DNA of 64,000 nt, from contig NZ_CP012268.1 of the NCBI RefSeq assembly GCF_001277195.1, positions 3,472,001 through 3,536,000 on the forward strand, in the 5' to 3' direction. Positions 62,424-64,000 of this stretch are shown here, in pieces. A model generated the notes under the pieces. The model saw only the letters and a list, made by a program, of their open reading frames with translations. It did no database searches and was not told the DNA's origin. Positions within the stretch are counted from its first letter, which is position 1. Each line of letters begins with the position of its first letter. Source of the DNA: Cronobacter muytjensii ATCC 51329 (GTDB lineage: Bacteria > Pseudomonadota > Gammaproteobacteria > Enterobacterales > Enterobacteriaceae). The position numbers and the translations under genes were made by a program.

Positions 62424-64000
62424 ATGGTACCTTCTAAATTTTCCGGCTCTAAAGCCGCGCGTTGTCTGCCTGTCCTGCTGGCAGCCTTGTTTTTCGCAGG
62501 CTGCGGCACGCAGACGCATGACCAGAGCACTGCGCATATGCAGGGCGAAGCCAAAGCGGATTCCGGCTTTTATCTGCACCAGATGGAACAAAGCAGTGAT
62601 GATAGCAAGACCAACTGGCAATTACTCGCCATACGTGCACTGCTCGGCGAAGGCAAACGCGAGCGCGCTATTACGCTCTACGGCGAGCTGCCGCAAAACC
62701 TGACGGATGCGCAGCGCCGTGAAGCGTCGCTGCTTGAAGCGCAGATCAAACTGGCGCAGCAGGATTATCAGGGGGCAGCGGGGCTGCTTGAGAAAATCAA
62801 CGCGGCGGATCTCAATGACGAGCAGAAAGCCCGATACTGGCAGGCGAAAATCGACGCCAGCCAGGGCCGCCCGTCGCTGGAACTGCTACGCGCGCTGATA
62901 GCCCAGGAGCCGCTGCTGCAGGGGCCGTCGAAGCAGAAAAACATCGACGCCACCTGGCAGGCGCTGTCGCAGATGTCGCAGGATCAGGCGAAGGCGCTGG
63001 TTATCAACGCCGATGAAAATACGCTGCAAGGCTGGCTTGATCTCCAGCGAGTCTGGTTCGATAACCGCAACGATCCGAAAATGCTCCAGGCCGGCGTGAA
63101 AGACTGGCAGACCCGCTACCCGCAAAACCCGGGCGCGAAAATGCTGCCAACCCAGCTCGCCAACCTGCAAAACTACAAGCCTGCCTCCGCCGATAAAATC
63201 GCGCTGCTGCTGCCGCTGAACGGCCAGGCGGCCGTTTTCAGCCGCGCCATTCAGCAGGGGTTCGAAGCGGCGAAAAACGCGGGCACCAGCCCGGTTGCAA
63301 TGCAGACGCCGGCCCAGACACCGGCAGGTAACGCCGCGCAGAACAGTGAGGCCGCACCGGAAACGCAGACCACCGCCGCCGATGGCGTCGCAAGCCCGGC
63401 AGCCGCGCCGGTCGACGATCTGGCCGCACAGCCTGCCGCCCAGGAAACTGCGCCCCCGGCGCAGCCGCCTGTCGACGCGACGCCTGTGGCTGCCGCGCCT
63501 GCGAATCCGTCCGCCGAAATTAAGGTCTATGACACCAGCGAGCAGCCCATTACGCAGATCCTCGCGCAGGCCCAGCAGGACGGCGCAAGCCTGGTGGTCG
63601 GCCCGCTGTTGAAAGAGAGCGTCGACGGTCTGCTTAAGAGCGGCACGCCGCTGAACGTGCTGGCGCTTAACCAGCCGGAAACCGTGCAAAACCGCCCGAA
63701 CGTCTGTTATTTCGCCCTGTCGCCGGAAGATGAAGCCGCCGACGCCGCGGCGCACATCTGGCAGGAAGGCAAACGCGCGCCGCTGCTGCTGGTGCCGTAC
63801 AGCGCGCTCGGCGAGCGCGTCACTAAAGCCTTCGCCGACCGCTGGGCGCAGCTTGGCGGCGGTACAGTGTTGCAGCAGAAATTCGGCTCGGTTAATGAGC
63901 TGAAAATGAACATCAACGGCGGCACCGGCATCGCGCTGACCGGCACGCCTGTCGCCGCCAGCCTGCCTCAGCAGCAGCCGGTGACGATTGGCGGTCTCAC
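62424..64000 (+). CDS. lpoA: Penicillin-binding protein activator LpoA, cut by the window edge
   Basis: LpoA is an outer-membrane lipoprotein that activates the peptidoglycan synthase PBP1A. About 525 codons are present; E. coli LpoA has about 678 residues. The lipobox LFFAGC puts the lipidated Cys at residue 27. An N-terminal TPR-like helical domain (about 30-255) is followed by a periplasmic-binding-fold domain beginning ADKIALLLPLNGQAAVFSRA. A low-complexity Ala/Pro/Gln/Thr insertion (about residues 290-365) interrupts the second domain; E. coli has a similar but different insert. The gene reads to the last base without a stop. Confidence 0.95.
   Translation, partial: MVPSKFSGSKAARCLPVLLAALFFAGCGTQTHDQSTAHMQGEAKADSGFYLHQMEQSSDDSKTNWQLLAIRALLGEGKRERAITLYGELPQNLTDAQRREASLLEAQIKLAQQDYQGAAGLLEKINAADLNDEQKARYWQAKIDASQGRPSLELLRALIAQEPLLQGPSKQKNIDATWQALSQMSQDQAKALVINADENTLQGWLDLQRVWFDNRNDPKMLQAGVKDWQTRYPQNPGAKMLPTQLANLQNYKPASADKIALLLPLNGQAAVFSRAIQQGFEAAKNAGTSPVAMQTPAQTPAGNAAQNSEAAPETQTTAADGVASPAAAPVDDLAAQPAAQETAPPAQPPVDATPVAAAPANPSAEIKVYDTSEQPITQILAQAQQDGASLVVGPLLKESVDGLLKSGTPLNVLALNQPETVQNRPNVCYFALSPEDEAADAAAHIWQEGKRAPLLLVPYSALGERVTKAFADRWAQLGGGTVLQQKFGSVNELKMNINGGTGIALTGTPVAASLPQQQPVTIGGL

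Overview
This window is chromosomal DNA from a GC-rich member of the Enterobacteriaceae. Almost every gene has a recognisable E. coli orthologue in blocks of conserved order. The additions are miaE, an arginine deiminase cluster, a sucrose (scr) regulon and a galactitol (gat) operon at the rnpB-rsmI locus. That combination fits Cronobacter or a close relative (Enterobacter, Franconibacter, Klebsiella group). The genus is an inference from gene content; no species-specific marker was seen. No phage, transposase, CRISPR array, defence island or tRNA was recognised.

Layout. (1) 1-13.6 kb matches the E. coli argI-pyrBI-ridA neighbourhood: yjgN, yjgM, an unrecognised membrane-anchored protein, miaE, rraB, argI, tabA. 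It is followed by an arginine catabolic cluster arcA-arcC-arcB-transporter-argR paralogue, then pyrL-pyrB-pyrI and ridA. (2) At about 13.6 kb the order jumps to genes that lie elsewhere in E. coli: ygiQ, yqjH/yqjI, a chemoreceptor, aer, a dgcZ-like diguanylate cyclase, patA and fadH. (3) 26.1-26.8 kb holds a tandem duplication of a hairpin-rich unit of about 335 bp. (4) 26.9-44.6 kb is almost collinear with E. coli: rlmG, ygjP, ygjQ, ygjR, a Mn/pH riboswitch and alx, sstT, ygjV, uxaA-uxaC, exuT, exuR, yqjA-mzrA, yqjC-D-E-K, yqjF, yqjG, yhaH. (5) The sucrose regulon scrK, scrYAB, scrR sits between yhaH and yhaJ, where E. coli has yhaI. (6) yhaJ, yhaK, yhaL and a lone fimbrial-subunit-like gene follow. 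Next is rnpB on the minus strand, with four and a half tandem repeats of about 110 bp behind its 3' end. (7) gatYZABCD-gatR, then rsmI and the start of lpoA.

How the genes work together. Arginine metabolism appears in both directions: argI is the biosynthetic carbamoyltransferase behind two ARG boxes, while arcA/arcC/arcB and a putative antiporter degrade arginine for ATP. The pyrBI operon uses the same carbamoyl phosphate. Carbon catabolism dominates the rest: hexuronates (exuT, uxaC, uxaA, exuR), sucrose (scr), galactitol (gat), fatty acids (fadH) and putrescine (patA). Several control sites can be read directly: ArgR boxes at argI, three ScrR operators, FliA-type promoters on the two chemoreceptors, a sigma-54 promoter with an NtrC-like site at patA, Fur and YqjI-like sites at yqjH/yqjI, ExuR-like sites, CRP-like sites, the alx riboswitch and the pyrL attenuator.
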